A stretch of 64,000 nucleotides of DNA from a bacterium (GTDB lineage Bacteria > Bacillota > Bacilli > Lactobacillales > Streptococcaceae). The notes beneath the pieces were generated by a model, which did not search any database, had not been told where the DNA came from, and saw nothing but the letters and a program-made list of their open reading frames with translations. A program made the position numbers and the translations under genes. This document shows positions 30,464 through 39,384 of this stretch, one piece after another. Every line of letters begins with the position of its first letter. The stretch's first letter is position 1. The stretch spans positions 1 through 64,000 of the forward strand of contig CAJNCP010000004.1 of the NCBI GenBank assembly GCA_905221295.1, written 5' to 3'.

Positions 30464-32272
30464 TTATTCTACTGTTACTGACTTAGCAAGGTTACGTGGT
30501 TTGTCCACATCAAGGCCACGGTGGAGTGTTGCAAAGTAAGCGACCAATTGTGTTGGCACGACCATTGAGATTGGTGAGAGATAAGGGTGTACAGTCGTAA
30601 GGACGATATCATCGGCCTCTTTAGCAACATTCTCTTCTGCAATAGTGAGAACCTTGGCACCACGAGCTGCGACCTCTTGGATATTTCCACGAGTGTGGTT
30701 GGCAAGGACTGGATCTGACAAGAGGGCCAAGACTGGCGTTCCTTCTTCAATCAAGGCAATGGTTCCATGCTTGAGTTCTCCTGCCGCAAAGCCTTCACAT
30801 TGGATGTAAGAAATCTCTTTGAGCTTAAGACTGGCTTCCATAGCTACATAGTAGTCTTGACCACGTCCGATGTAAAAGGCGTTGCGAGTTGTTTCAAGAA
30901 GGTCACGAACTTTAGCATCGATCGTTTCTTTTTCTGAAAGAGTTGATTCGATAGACTGAGCCACGATTGACAATTCATGAACCAGGTCAAAAGCTTGCGC
31001 TTTGGCATTGCCGTTTGCTTCTCCGACTGCTTTTGCAAGGAAGGCAAGAGCTGCGATTTGCGCTGTATAAGCCTTGGTTGATGCTACAGCAATTTCAGGT
31101 CCTGCGTGAAGAAGCATGGTATGGTTGGCTTCACGTGAAAGGGTTGAACCTGGGACGTTTGTCACTGTCAAGCTTGGGATTCCCATTTCATTAGCCTTGA
31201 CCAAAACCTGACGGCTATCAGCTGTTTCACCAGACTGACTGATAAAGATAAAGAGTGGTTTTTTGCTGAGAAGTGGCATACCATAGCCCCACTCAGAAGA
31301 GATTCCAAGTTCAACTGGCGTATCCGTCAATTCTTCCAGCATCTTCTTAGAAGCAAATCCTGCGTGGTAAGATGTTCCAGCAGCGAGAATGTAGATGCGG
31401 TCTGAATCTTGAACAGCCTTGATGATAGCTGGATCAACCACTACTTGACCAGCATCATCCGTGTAGGCTTGGATGAGTTTACGCATAACCGTTGGTTGCT
31501 CGTCAATTTCCTTGAGCATGTAGTAAGGATAAGTTCCTTTACCGATATCTGACAAGTCTAGCTCCGCAGTATAGCTAGCACGTTCACGGCCATTGCCATC
31601 ATAGTCTTGAACTTCGACGCTATCAGCCTTGACGATTACCAACTCTTGGTCATGGATTTCCATGTATTGGTTGGTCTCACGAATCATGGCCATAGCATCT
31701 GAACAGACCATGTTATAACCTTCCCCAAGACCAATTAAAAGTGGTGATTTGTTCTTAGCGATATAGATGACATCTGGATTTTCAGAGTCAATCAAGGCAA
31801 AAGCATAAGAACCACGGATGATGTGAAGGGCTTTTTTGAAAGCTTCAAGAACTGAGAGACCATCTTCTTCTGCAAATTTTCCAATCAAGTGAACAGCGAT
31901 TTCCGTATCTGTTTGCCCCTTGAAGTGGTGACCTGCAAGGTATTCTTCCTTGATCTCAAGGTAGTTTTCAATCACCCCATTGTGTACCAAGACAAAACGT
32001 CCTGTCTCAGAGCGATGTGGGTGAGCATTGTCCTCAGTTGGTTTCCCGTGAGTCGCCCAACGCGTATGTCCGATACCAGTCGTTCCCTCAACACCAGCTG
32101 TCTTAGCAGACAATTCAGCGATACGACCGACAGCTTTGACTAGATGATTTTCAGCACCACCTAGAACAAAAATCCCCGCAGAATCATAGCCACGGTATTC
32201 AAGCTTTTCAAGCCCTTGAATCAAAATATCAGTTGCATTTGTGTTTCCAACAACACCGACAATTCCACACAT
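30464..32272 (-). CDS. glmS: Glucosamine-fructose-6-phosphate aminotransferase
   Basis: 602-residue GlmS, which makes glucosamine-6-phosphate from fructose-6-phosphate and glutamine, the first step to UDP-GlcNAc for cell wall. The N-terminal glutaminase begins [10 protein letters not shown] with catalytic Cys2. Two SIS domains follow ([31 protein letters not shown]), and the C-terminus [13 protein letters not shown] is complete. Two NagR-type operators bracket the promoter, fitting repression when amino sugars are imported. No glmS ribozyme is visible. No good ribosome site lies immediately before the ATG; the nearest purine stretch, AAGGGGAAA, is about 30 nt upstream, beyond a small hairpin. 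Confidence 0.97.
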   Translation of the reverse strand: MCGIVGVVGNTNATDILIQGLEKLEYRGYDSAGIFVLGGAENHLVKAVGRIAELSAKTAGVEGTTGIGHTRWATHGKPTEDNAHPHRSETGRFVLVHNGVIENYLEIKEEYLAGHHFKGQTDTEIAVHLIGKFAEEDGLSVLEAFKKALHIIRGSYAFALIDSENPDVIYIAKNKSPLLIGLGEGYNMVCSDAMAMIRETNQYMEIHDQELVIVKADSVEVQDYDGNGRERASYTAELDLSDIGKGTYPYYMLKEIDEQPTVMRKLIQAYTDDAGQVVVDPAIIKAVQDSDRIYILAAGTSYHAGFASKKMLEELTDTPVELGISSEWGYGMPLLSKKPLFIFISQSGETADSRQVLVKANEMGIPSLTVTNVPGSTLSREANHTMLLHAGPEIAVASTKAYTAQIAALAFLAKAVGEANGNAKAQAFDLVHELSIVAQSIESTLSEKETIDAKVRDLLETTRNAFYIGRGQDYYVAMEASLKLKEISYIQCEGFAAGELKHGTIALIEEGTPVLALLSDPVLANHTRGNIQEVAARGAKVLTIAEENVAKEADDIVLTTVHPYLSPISMVVPTQLVAYFATLHRGLDVDKPRNLAKSVTVE

Positions 32273-32309
32273 AGTATATACGACACAGACCAGCTGTGCT
32301 TTCCCCTTA

Positions 32310-32326
32310 AATTGGTATAGTCTGAT
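32310..32326 (-). promoter_or_regulatory. NagR (dre-like) operator 1 at glmS
   Basis: AATTGGTATAGTCTGAT on the plus strand, downstream of the glmS -10 in the transcribed leader. TTGGTATAG resembles GntR-family NagR/YvoA sites. It is shared exactly with the second site 79 bp away. Confidence 0.6.
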
Positions 32327-32352
32327 TTCCCTTTTACAGAATCAGCAAAAAC

Positions 32353-32381
32353 AGTATATACTTGTTTTTCTCACTTGTCAA
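32353..32381 (-). promoter_or_regulatory. glmS promoter
   Basis: Minus strand TTGACA (32381-32376), a 17-bp spacer and TATACT (32358-32353). Confidence 0.85.
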
Positions 32382-32387
32382 GAATAA

Positions 32388-32404
32388 AAATTGGTATAGT
32401 TTTT
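32388..32404 (-). promoter_or_regulatory. NagR (dre-like) operator 2 at glmS
   Basis: AAATTGGTATAGTTTTT on the plus strand, just upstream of the -35 of glmS. Same TTGGTATAG core as operator 1. Confidence 0.6.
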
Positions 32405-32495
32405 ATAAAGTTCCTGAAATTGAGATTTTACCTAATAGCTGACAAGTTGGCATTGACTGATTAAACTAGAAAGAAGAAAGATTTATGTCTAAAAC

Positions 32496-32527
32496 CCAAA
32501 AGCTAGACAGAAAAATCTAGCTTTTGG
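32496..32527 (-). terminator. Terminator of the MarR/DUF1304 operon
   Basis: Perfect 12-bp stem CCAAAAGCTAGA/TCTAGCTTTTGG, followed by GTTTTAG on the minus strand. The remaining spacer up to the glmS promoter shows nothing else. Confidence 0.8.
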
Positions 32528-32551
32528 AGGTAACAAAAAGACGCTACTTTC

Positions 32552-32914
32552 TTATTTCAAAATCAAAATACTCAGCAGAGTCAAAATAGCAGGCCCACCT
32601 TGCTTCAGAAGAATCTTCTTGTCTGCTGTCAGAGAACCGTAGGTCGCTGCACCAAGCACAAATAAAACAAAAATGGTCACAATTTCCAAGCTTTGCGAAA
32701 AATAAATCCCGTACAAGAGAAAGACACCTATCAAAGCATTATAAATCCCTTGATTTTTAAATAATGAACTCACTGAAGGACGAGCCAGTTCTTCCTTATC
32801 CACATTAAAGACGCGACTAGTAGTGTCTGATTGCGTAGCCACACTTTCCAGATAAAAAATGTAAAAATGCTCCAAAGCAACGATAGTTGCTAAAATAATT
32901 GTAAAAATAGACAT
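32552..32914 (-). CDS. DUF1304 membrane protein
   Basis: 120-residue integral membrane protein of the DUF1304 family, with four hydrophobic segments: IFTIILATIVALEHFYIFYLE, YNALIGVFLLYGIYF, VTIFVLFVLGAATYG and AILTLLSILILK. Function unknown; members often sit beside MarR-type regulators, as here. It starts 10 bp after the marR stop, with an AAGGAG site, so it belongs to the same transcript and is presumably under the control of that regulator. Confidence 0.8.
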   Translation of the reverse strand: MSIFTIILATIVALEHFYIFYLESVATQSDTTSRVFNVDKEELARPSVSSLFKNQGIYNALIGVFLLYGIYFSQSLEIVTIFVLFVLGAATYGSLTADKKILLKQGGPAILTLLSILILK

Positions 32915-32924
32915 ATTCTTCTCC

Positions 32925-33350
32925 TTAAATTTCTATCTCTTCTAAGCCAGATATCAACTTTTCTAACAAGCGACTGAACTCTTCTCGCTCTCCTTTTGTA
33001 AGTACACTCTCCATCTGACTCTTTACATTTATATGGTGTTGGGGAGAGTTGGTTATTAGTTGTTTTCTCGCAAAGTCTGTGACTTCCACCAAAACCTCCC
33101 TCTGGTTTTGAGGATTCCGACGTCGATTAACCAAACCTTCCTTTTCCAAAATTTTAAAGTGCCTTGTCAAGGCAGCCTGATCAATCTTCAATCTATCCTG
33201 AACTGCTATTTGATTACACGGAGACTGATCGATTAAGAAACATAAGATTTGATAACGAGTCAGACTAATTCCCAATTGGCGTTCGAATAATTGTGCCATA
33301 GACTGATCTGCTAATCGTAACTGATACAGTAAATCATGGATTGCTACCAT
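32925..33350 (-). CDS. MarR-family transcriptional regulator
   Basis: 141-residue winged-helix regulator. The DNA-binding part is CNQIAVQDRLKIDQAALTRHFKILEKEGLVNRRRNPQNQRE, split into helix and wing, flanked by the long N- and C-terminal helices that form the MarR dimer. It probably represses its own two-gene operon with the DUF1304 gene: two TTGATTTATCAA-type palindromes lie between its ATG and upstream promoter region. The effector is unknown. Confidence 0.85.
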   Translation of the reverse strand: MVAIHDLLYQLRLADQSMAQLFERQLGISLTRYQILCFLIDQSPCNQIAVQDRLKIDQAALTRHFKILEKEGLVNRRRNPQNQREVLVEVTDFARKQLITNSPQHHINVKSQMESVLTKGEREEFSRLLEKLISGLEEIEI

Positions 33351-33368
33351 AAATCTTTCTCCTTTAAA

Positions 33369-33396
33369 GTTGATTTATCAACGATTGACTTATCAA
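33369..33396 (-). promoter_or_regulatory. Twin MarR operator
   Basis: GTTGATTTATCAAC (33369-33382) is a perfect palindrome, followed at 33385-33396 by TTGACTTATCAA, a second imperfect copy. Both lie just upstream of the marR ATG. Confidence 0.65.
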
Positions 33397-33414
33397 GAAT
33401 AATATAAACCAAAA

Positions 33415-33454
33415 AATAAATCAAGTAATATGCTTAGGCTTTTCTTGATTTATT
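33415..33454 (-). terminator. Terminator of the DUF2262-like gene
   Basis: Perfect 11-bp arms AATAAATCAAG/CTTGATTTATT separated by 18 nt, with a T6 run on the minus strand. Confidence 0.7.
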
Positions 33455-33475
33455 ACTAACGTTTCGATCTTCTCA

Positions 33476-34345
33476 CTAACCTACTAGGTTGATACTCGCG
33501 ATTTCTCCACCGATCTTGACAAGAACTTCTACCGCATGCCCAGCAAAAATATCTTCTTTATCTCCATAATAAAGAGTCAAATCCCCCGCTTCGCTGATAG
33601 ACAGTTCCCCCAGATACAAAGAATTATAAAAATAGTCCTCTGTTAATACTTCGGCATCTCCGTCTGAAGCTAGCCAGTCCTCTGCTGTTTCCCACATCAC
33701 TTTTACTATAATGTCTCGGATTTCAGAGTCTCTTCGGTCAATATCCCTGACAAATGTTTTCAAGTGGCCAAATGATTTTGGTGGTAAGCTGGCATCTTCA
33801 TTTGCATCCAACATCACGCTAACCTTGCTTCCCGCAAGATCCATATTTCCCTCAAACCATGAATAAGCCCTATTTAAAGTGAATTCGCCTATAGAATCTT
33901 TGATGACGACTGGTTTAACATATTCTGCAATAAGAGCCTCTAATCTACCATCCGACTGCCCATCTTCAATGTATTCCAGTAGACGATAACAGTTATTTGC
34001 TACTGCTGCCATATAGGGTTCTAATTGCCTTTGTGGTCTTTTCTGACATTTGATGTGATGAATCTGATAGGGCTCGAATCTATAGCTATAGAGCAAGCCC
34101 TTTTCTTCATATTTCTCTGGACTCACCAACCACTCCAAACGCCCCTCTATTTTCGAGAACTCCTTTGTCTCCACATTCACACTTGCTACAAAATGAACCG
34201 AAGGCAACTTCCAGCCATTCTTCAAAACAGCCGCGCCTCCCACATTTTTTAAGGTGATAATCAAGAGTTCAACGACTTCACCACAAAATTCTTTTTCAAA
34301 GTCATCAATGGTTTTCTCAAATGTTTTTTTCAAACTATTCATCAT
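33476..34345 (-). CDS. Hypothetical protein, possible DUF2262 domain
   Basis: 289-residue soluble protein without signal or membrane segments. The C-terminal half (about 150-289), with FTLNRAYSWFEGNMDLAG, SFGHLKTFVRDI, WLASDGDAEVLTEDYFYN and LTLYYGDKEDIFAGH, resembles DUF2262 proteins, some of which sit in polymorphic-toxin immunity loci. The N-terminal half is unassigned (YEEKGLLYSYRFEPYQIHHIK). It is a single-gene unit upstream of the MarR operon. No function is claimed; the domain call is from memory of the family pattern. Confidence 0.55.
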   Translation of the reverse strand: MMNSLKKTFEKTIDDFEKEFCGEVVELLIITLKNVGGAAVLKNGWKLPSVHFVASVNVETKEFSKIEGRLEWLVSPEKYEEKGLLYSYRFEPYQIHHIKCQKRPQRQLEPYMAAVANNCYRLLEYIEDGQSDGRLEALIAEYVKPVVIKDSIGEFTLNRAYSWFEGNMDLAGSKVSVMLDANEDASLPPKSFGHLKTFVRDIDRRDSEIRDIIVKVMWETAEDWLASDGDAEVLTEDYFYNSLYLGELSISEAGDLTLYYGDKEDIFAGHAVEVLVKIGGEIASINLVG

Positions 34346-34442
34346 AGTGTTGCTACCTTCTACTAAAATAAAAATACTTGATTTTCAGTCAACTTCAGTT
34401 TGATTATAGCATAGATTTGAAAACATTTCGACTTAAAATAAC

Positions 34443-34483
34443 AAAAAGAAGCCTCAAATCTTGCGAATTTTCAGCTTCTTTTT
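34443..34483 (-). terminator. Terminator of the LysM-protein gene
   Basis: AAAAAGAAGC/GCTTCTTTTT arms, with T5 on the minus strand, directly after the stop codon. Confidence 0.75.
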
Positions 34484-34486
34484 CTA

Positions 34487-35695
34487 TTAGTTCATTGATA
34501 CGTGAACGTGGTCATAGTGGTTTTCGGTTACGCTACCACGATCCGGCATTGGATTCCAAGTGTAGGCTGGTCCATATTTACTATCATATGGAGCGTAGAA
34601 ACGTTGTTTCCAGATGATATAGTTGATACCACGGCTAGCCATATTTTTGACTGCATATTCCGCGATTTGATCACCAAGTGCTGAACTCACTGGAACCATA
34701 AAGTCGATGGCCAAACCTTTCCCATGGTCGCCACTGTCTCCAGGACGGTAACCACTGAAGGATGTGATGCCAAACAAGTTGGCGATTTCTTCCTTAAAGG
34801 CTGCCGTTTGCGGTTGAAGACCAGCATTCTCAGACTTAGCTACAGCAAGTCCTGCATAGTCAGGAGCCGCTGGAGCTGAATATGTTCTTGAAGGAGTTTG
34901 GCTTTGCTCTGCTTGATAAGTCGAAGTTGCAGTGTCAGAAGTTGCTGTTGATACTGCTTCTTCTGTTGCACTTGATCCTGTTGTATCAGCAGGTGTTTCA
35001 GTTGCTGGAGCAGCTGCTACTGGGGCTTCTGCTGGAGTTGTTGCTGCCGTTTCTTCGGTAGCTGGAGTCGCTGCTTGTGGAGCTTCTTCAACTGGACTAG
35101 TTGTTTCTGCTACTGGTGCTTCCGCTGGAGTCGTTTCAGCTGTTTCTTCAGCTACAGATGTTTCTGTAGATGGTGTCTCTTCAGCAACTGTCGCTGTCTC
35201 AGAAACTTCTGAACTTGGCGCTACTTCTGCTGGTTTTTCAGTCTCTGTTGCAGTTGGAGCTTCCTCAATTGGTTGAGAAAGGTCTTCTACTTGAACTGTT
35301 TGTTCATCGACTGTCACTTGATTCGTCGTCAAATCAGCTGTTGCAGTCGTCACTTCTTCACTAGCATCTGCTTGAGGAGTTTGGATTTCAACTTCCGTTA
35401 CCTCTTCTGCCTCATTGACAGTTGTAGTGAGGACAGTATCTGGGAAAATCAAGTCCATATTAGTGATTTTGTTCAAATTAGCAAGAACCGTCACATCTAC
35501 CCCCAAAGCTTCTGCAATCGTGCTAAGGGTATCACCATACTGAACTGTATAGCTATTTTTGTTCTCGTTTTTCGTCACATCATTTTGGATTTGCTCAACG
35601 CTACGTGCTGTCCAAGAGATTTCTTGAGCTTTAGCTCCTAATGCGGGAGCAAGAGACAAGGCTACTGTTGAGGCTAAAATAATTCTTTTCTTCAT
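34487..35695 (-). CDS. LysM surface protein, Sip-like
   Basis: 402-residue exported protein. The signal peptide MKKRIILASTVALSLAPALG is probably cleaved near AKAQE. One LysM domain spans about residues 48-92 (YTVQYGDTLSTIAEALGVDV), binding peptidoglycan. A long Ala/Thr/Glu/Pro-rich linker (about 95-275) is probably extended and possibly variable. The C-terminal domain (about 280-402) has SGYRPGDSGDHGKGLAIDF and ENHYDHVHVSMN, the ARB_07466/Sip-type fold with HxxGxAxD and HxH elements reminiscent of LAS-type peptidases. No LPXTG. The architecture matches group B streptococcal Sip. Catalytic activity is uncertain. An inverted repeat with TGTAAC arms lies upstream. Confidence 0.85.
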   Translation of the reverse strand: MKKRIILASTVALSLAPALGAKAQEISWTARSVEQIQNDVTKNENKNSYTVQYGDTLSTIAEALGVDVTVLANLNKITNMDLIFPDTVLTTTVNEAEEVTEVEIQTPQADASEEVTTATADLTTNQVTVDEQTVQVEDLSQPIEEAPTATETEKPAEVAPSSEVSETATVAEETPSTETSVAEETAETTPAEAPVAETTSPVEEAPQAATPATEETAATTPAEAPVAAAPATETPADTTGSSATEEAVSTATSDTATSTYQAEQSQTPSRTYSAPAAPDYAGLAVAKSENAGLQPQTAAFKEEIANLFGITSFSGYRPGDSGDHGKGLAIDFMVPVSSALGDQIAEYAVKNMASRGINYIIWKQRFYAPYDSKYGPAYTWNPMPDRGSVTENHYDHVHVSMN

Positions 35696-35749
35696 TCTTT
35701 CCTATTCCTTTCAAATAAATACCTGTCTATCATATCACAAAAAAAGCAG

Positions 35750-35772
35750 AAAAAAAGCCCTCTCGGGCCTAT
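35750..35772 (-). terminator. Terminator of the HAD/MATE operon
   Basis: GCCC-GAGA-GGGC hairpin with a T7 run on the minus strand, upstream of the LysM-gene -10. Confidence 0.75.
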
Positions 35773-35794
35773 TTAACAGAACTGTCCATTCCTT

Positions 35795-35855
35795 GTAACA
35801 AACTAGATCAGTTGAAATAGTTTGTTAGCCTTCTGTTACAAAACTGACACAATCT
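35795..35855 (-). promoter_or_regulatory. Inverted repeats upstream of the LysM gene
   Basis: ACAAACTA/TAGTTTGT (35799-35826) forms an 8-bp stem, flanked by TGTAAC-type half sites (TTGTAAC on both sides). The half sites resemble WalR/VicR boxes (TGTWAH), a plausible control for a wall-associated LysM protein. The spacing does not fit the consensus exactly. Confidence 0.35.
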
Positions 35856-35863
35856 TCTCGTTC

Positions 35864-36481
35864 TCAATCCTCAAAAATATGAGGAATATCTGCCAATCCT
35901 TGAATTCTGTGATTGCCTTCAAAAGTCGACTCTAAAAAGTTGATGCTTTGAATGCTGCTATTCTGGGCAAATTCCACATCCAAAATCCGATCCCCTATAT
36001 AATAGGTATCCCTAGGATCCAACTTATACTTGTCTAGCAGATATGTCGCCGCTTGTGGACTTGGCTTACGCGCAAAACCGCTCTGACTGGTTAGAATCTC
36101 TGTAAAATAACATTCCAAACCCAAGTCTCTTAGAATGGTAAAGGCATTGCCTCCTTTATGGGTATAAACAAACTGCTGAATCCCTGCTTCGTCTGCCCAA
36201 GCCAACACTTCACGCGCACCTGGCATCAAAACTACCTGAGCATTCTTCTCAGCTAGACTCTGGGCACGCACCTGATTGAGCACTTCCGCATCCAACTTTC
36301 GCTCTTCTGCCACCTGCCCCAGCAAATCCTGCACAGAGTACCTGAGGATAAACTCTCTCACTTTTTCCTTATCATAAGGAATAGAGAATTGAGCAAAGGT
36401 CTCCTCAATCCCTGACAAAATCGCTTCGTAAGAGTCCAATAAAGTCCCGTCTAAATCCCAAATAAAGGCTATTTTTTGCAT
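35864..36481 (-). CDS. HAD-family phosphatase
   Basis: 205-residue cytoplasmic HAD hydrolase. Motif I is WDLDGTLLDSYEAIL (nucleophile and acid Asp), motif II is YTHKGGNA, the motif III Lys lies in GFARKPSPQAA, and motif IV is YYIGDRILDVEFA. The helical cap between motifs I and II makes it a subclass I phosphoglycolate- or beta-phosphoglucomutase-like enzyme; the substrate cannot be read. It starts 3 bp after the MATE gene, so the two are coupled. Confidence 0.85.
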   Translation of the reverse strand: MQKIAFIWDLDGTLLDSYEAILSGIEETFAQFSIPYDKEKVREFILRYSVQDLLGQVAEERKLDAEVLNQVRAQSLAEKNAQVVLMPGAREVLAWADEAGIQQFVYTHKGGNAFTILRDLGLECYFTEILTSQSGFARKPSPQAATYLLDKYKLDPRDTYYIGDRILDVEFAQNSSIQSINFLESTFEGNHRIQGLADIPHIFED

Positions 36482-36484
36482 TTC

Positions 36485-37765
36485 CTATCCTTTCAAGCTC
36501 ATATAACGCTGGTAACGGTAGCGTAGAAATAACCAACGAAAACCATTATCCAAGAGAGTCCCTGCCCAAATACCAGGCAAGCCCCAACCAAGAACAATAC
36601 CCATCAGATAAGCTGTGCCAATGCGGATACACCACATCCCAATACTTGTCGCATAAAAGGGGAGGCGAGCATTTCCCAAGCCCTGCCAAACTGCCGTATA
36701 AATAACTGTCCCTGTCGCCATGGGGGTTCCTAGTAGAGAGAACAGCGCCACCAAAACGCTCGCTTCGACTGCTACAGGGTCGGTCGTATAGAGATGAGTC
36801 AATGGTGTCCCCAAGGCATAGATACTGAGAGTTAAGGGCAACATGAGAAGCAGGGAAAGCCAAAAGGTTTGCTTGCTCAAATCATCTACTCTTTTCCAGT
36901 TATCCTCTCCAACTGCTCGAGCTACCTGCATGACCGTCGCCGTAGCGACGCCAAAGGCAGGCATATAGTTAAACTGGGTCAAGACTTCTCCGACTGCATT
37001 CCCCGCTACTGACTCCGTCCCAAATGAAACAACCAAGGCAATAATCACTACATCTCCAGCCCGCATCATGAGACGTTCTCCTGCTGCTGGCAATGCCAAG
37101 GTCAGTAAGTCTTTATCGAGTCCAAAAGTCGGTTTCGTATAAGGAAGTTTTAATTGTGACCACAAAATCATAAGACCGACTAAGCGAGACAAGATAGTCC
37201 CCCAAGCAACACCCGCTATACCCATATCAAGAACAAAAATAGCTAGGCTTGAAAAGAGAATATTCAAGGCATTGGATAAAAAACTAACATATAGGGGCAG
37301 ACGTGGATTATGTGTTGCACGAATCAAAGCCCCCAAACTCGTCATCAAGCCCAAGAGAACAATCGAACCACCCACTAAAGAAAGGTAGAGTCCTCCACTT
37401 TCGGCCACAGCCTGCTCAGTCCCCAAAAATCCAATCATCTCCTGCCCAGCAAAGATAGACAAGACCCCTAAAAGCAAACTCAGTAGCAAGGTAATCTTCA
37501 GCGCTTCAGTCACATGATAAGCTAGCTTCGACTGGTCTTTCTGCCCCATGCTTTTTGAAATAACACTGGAAATAGCAGCTCCCAAAGCGATGAAAATGGC
37601 CTGGTAAATCGTGATAATATTGCCAGCCACTGAAACACCTGAAATAGCGATTAAGCCCAAATGAGCGACCAAGTAACTATCCACCATCCCCATGAGCATC
37701 TGCAAAAAGTTTTCGCCCATAGCGGGCAAGGCAATGTTGAGAATGTCTTTATTTTTCCTAAACAC
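36485..37765 (-). CDS. MATE-family multidrug exporter
   Basis: 426-residue integral membrane protein with about twelve hydrophobic segments arranged as two MATE repeats (MGENFLQMLMGMVDSYLVAHLG at the start; LPAAGERLMMRAGDVVIIALV beginning the second half). It exports cationic drugs or metabolites using a sodium or proton gradient. The start is GTG 37765, with AGGAGGA eight bases upstream. It is the first gene of a two-gene operon with the HAD phosphatase. Confidence 0.9.
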   Translation of the reverse strand: MFRKNKDILNIALPAMGENFLQMLMGMVDSYLVAHLGLIAISGVSVAGNIITIYQAIFIALGAAISSVISKSMGQKDQSKLAYHVTEALKITLLLSLLLGVLSIFAGQEMIGFLGTEQAVAESGGLYLSLVGGSIVLLGLMTSLGALIRATHNPRLPLYVSFLSNALNILFSSLAIFVLDMGIAGVAWGTILSRLVGLMILWSQLKLPYTKPTFGLDKDLLTLALPAAGERLMMRAGDVVIIALVVSFGTESVAGNAVGEVLTQFNYMPAFGVATATVMQVARAVGEDNWKRVDDLSKQTFWLSLLLMLPLTLSIYALGTPLTHLYTTDPVAVEASVLVALFSLLGTPMATGTVIYTAVWQGLGNARLPFYATSIGMWCIRIGTAYLMGIVLGWGLPGIWAGTLLDNGFRWLFLRYRYQRYMSLKG

Positions 37766-37785
37766 TCTGTCCTCCTGATGAAAAG

Positions 37786-37814
37786 AAACTCAGTTGGTTT
37801 CCCAACCGAGTTTA
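37786..37814 (-). terminator. Terminator of thrC
   Basis: AACTCAGTTGG-TTTC-CCAACCGAGTTT hairpin with one mismatch, followed by a pyrimidine-rich tract on the minus strand. Confidence 0.75.
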
Positions 37815-37825
37815 CTTCCTCTGTC

Positions 37826-39310
37826 TTAAAGTCCTAGATAAGCCTCAACCGCTGCTTGCATGTCAGTAGCTGCCACTGTTGTCTTGTGACGAACAGGAGC
37901 TGTCTCAAGCCCGTCAACCGCAGGCGGCACTGCCACTCCTGAAATGTCATGTAATTGAGCTAAGGATTCAAAGTCAGTCAAGCCTGCTTTCCCTGTTACA
38001 GCTTCTACTGCAACCACTGGGAACTTGTATGGACTAGCTGTTGAAGCAATCACGGTCTTGGTTACATCCCCAGTAGCCGCTTGGTATTTTTTATAAACTG
38101 CTGAGGCAACCGCTGTATGAGGGTCCTCGATATAAGAATCTGACTCATAAACACGCTTGATTTCTGCTGCCGTTTCTTCCTCCGTCGCATATTCAGCTGC
38201 GAAGAGCTCCAGAATCGCTGCATCAAAGTCTGTCAATTCATATTGTCCTTGTGTACTCAAGGCATTCATGAGTTCAGCTGTCTTTTCAGTATTATTTCCC
38301 AAAAGATGGAAAATCAAGCGCTCCAAGTTTGAAGATACCAAGATATCCATGGATGGGCTAGTTGTGACCTTAAACTCACGTTTCTTGTCATAAACACGTG
38401 TTTTAAAGAAGTCTGTCAAGACATTGTTGTCATTTGAAGCACAGATCAATTTACCAACTGGTAGACCGATTTGTTTAGCATAAAAGGCAGCCAAGATATT
38501 TCCAAAGTTTCCAGTTGGTACTGTGAAGTTGACTTTTTCACCAGCTACAATCTCACCAGTCTTAACCAACTGAGCGTAGGCATAGACATAATAAACAACC
38601 TGCGGAACCAAGCGACCAATATTCATAGAGTTAGCTGATGAAAACTGTAACTTATTAGCAGCCAATTTTTCACGAAGTTCCACATCGTTAAACATGTGCT
38701 TCACGTTTGTTTGCGCATCGTCAAAGTTTCCATCAATAGCTACAACATGGGTATTGTCTCCTGTTTGAGTGGTCATTTGCAACTCTTGAACCTTGCTGAC
38801 ACCATCTTTTGGATAAAAAACGATAATCTCCGTACCAGGGACATCTGCAAACCCCGCCATAGCAGCTTTCCCAGTATCACCCGATGTCGCTGTCAAAATG
38901 ACGATTTTGTTCTCCAAACCATGTTTCTTAGCAGCTGTTGTCATAAAGTATGGCAAGATGGACAAGGCCATATCTTTAAAGGCAATGGTTGACCCGTGGA
39001 AGAGTTCCAAGTTGTATTGCCCATCTAGTTTCACCAAAGGAGCAATAGCTGGGGTATCAAATTTACTATCATAGGCATTGGTGATACAGTAATCCAACTC
39101 CTCTGCTGTAAAGTCATCCAAAAATGCTGACAAGACCAGCTTAGCTACTTCTTGGTAAGAAGCATCTTTTAATTTGTCAAAGTCCAAATCGACCTTTGGA
39201 TAAGTAAGAGGTGTAAATAGACCACCATCCGTCGCCAAACCTTGCAAAATAGCTTGGCTGGCAGTTACTGTATTATTCGCATCACGCGTTGATTGATAAA
39301 CTAATGTCAT
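37826..39310 (-). CDS. thrC: Threonine synthase
   Basis: 494-residue PLP enzyme converting O-phosphohomoserine to threonine. The PLP lysine is in GSTIAFKDMALS, the phosphate-binding loop is VPTGNFGNILAAF, and the substrate-site region ATSGDTGKAAMAGF is intact. Length and N-terminus (MTLVYQSTRDANNTV) fit the longer threonine synthase class of streptococci. It has its own promoter (TGA-TATAAT, -10 at 39341-39346) and a leader of about 35 nt with AAAGGA before the ATG. Confidence 0.96.
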   Translation of the reverse strand: MTLVYQSTRDANNTVTASQAILQGLATDGGLFTPLTYPKVDLDFDKLKDASYQEVAKLVLSAFLDDFTAEELDYCITNAYDSKFDTPAIAPLVKLDGQYNLELFHGSTIAFKDMALSILPYFMTTAAKKHGLENKIVILTATSGDTGKAAMAGFADVPGTEIIVFYPKDGVSKVQELQMTTQTGDNTHVVAIDGNFDDAQTNVKHMFNDVELREKLAANKLQFSSANSMNIGRLVPQVVYYVYAYAQLVKTGEIVAGEKVNFTVPTGNFGNILAAFYAKQIGLPVGKLICASNDNNVLTDFFKTRVYDKKREFKVTTSPSMDILVSSNLERLIFHLLGNNTEKTAELMNALSTQGQYELTDFDAAILELFAAEYATEEETAAEIKRVYESDSYIEDPHTAVASAVYKKYQAATGDVTKTVIASTASPYKFPVVAVEAVTGKAGLTDFESLAQLHDISGVAVPPAVDGLETAPVRHKTTVAATDMQAAVEAYLGL

Positions 39311-39384
39311 AATCTCTATCCTTTATCTATAGTCCATTCCATTATATCATGATTTTTCAGAAAATTCTCCCTTTATCAGAGAAA

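Noticed and set aside
32273..32460. glmS ribozyme in the glmS leader.
   Set aside because: The leader is too short and has no pseudoknotted G-rich core; it holds NagR-like sites instead.
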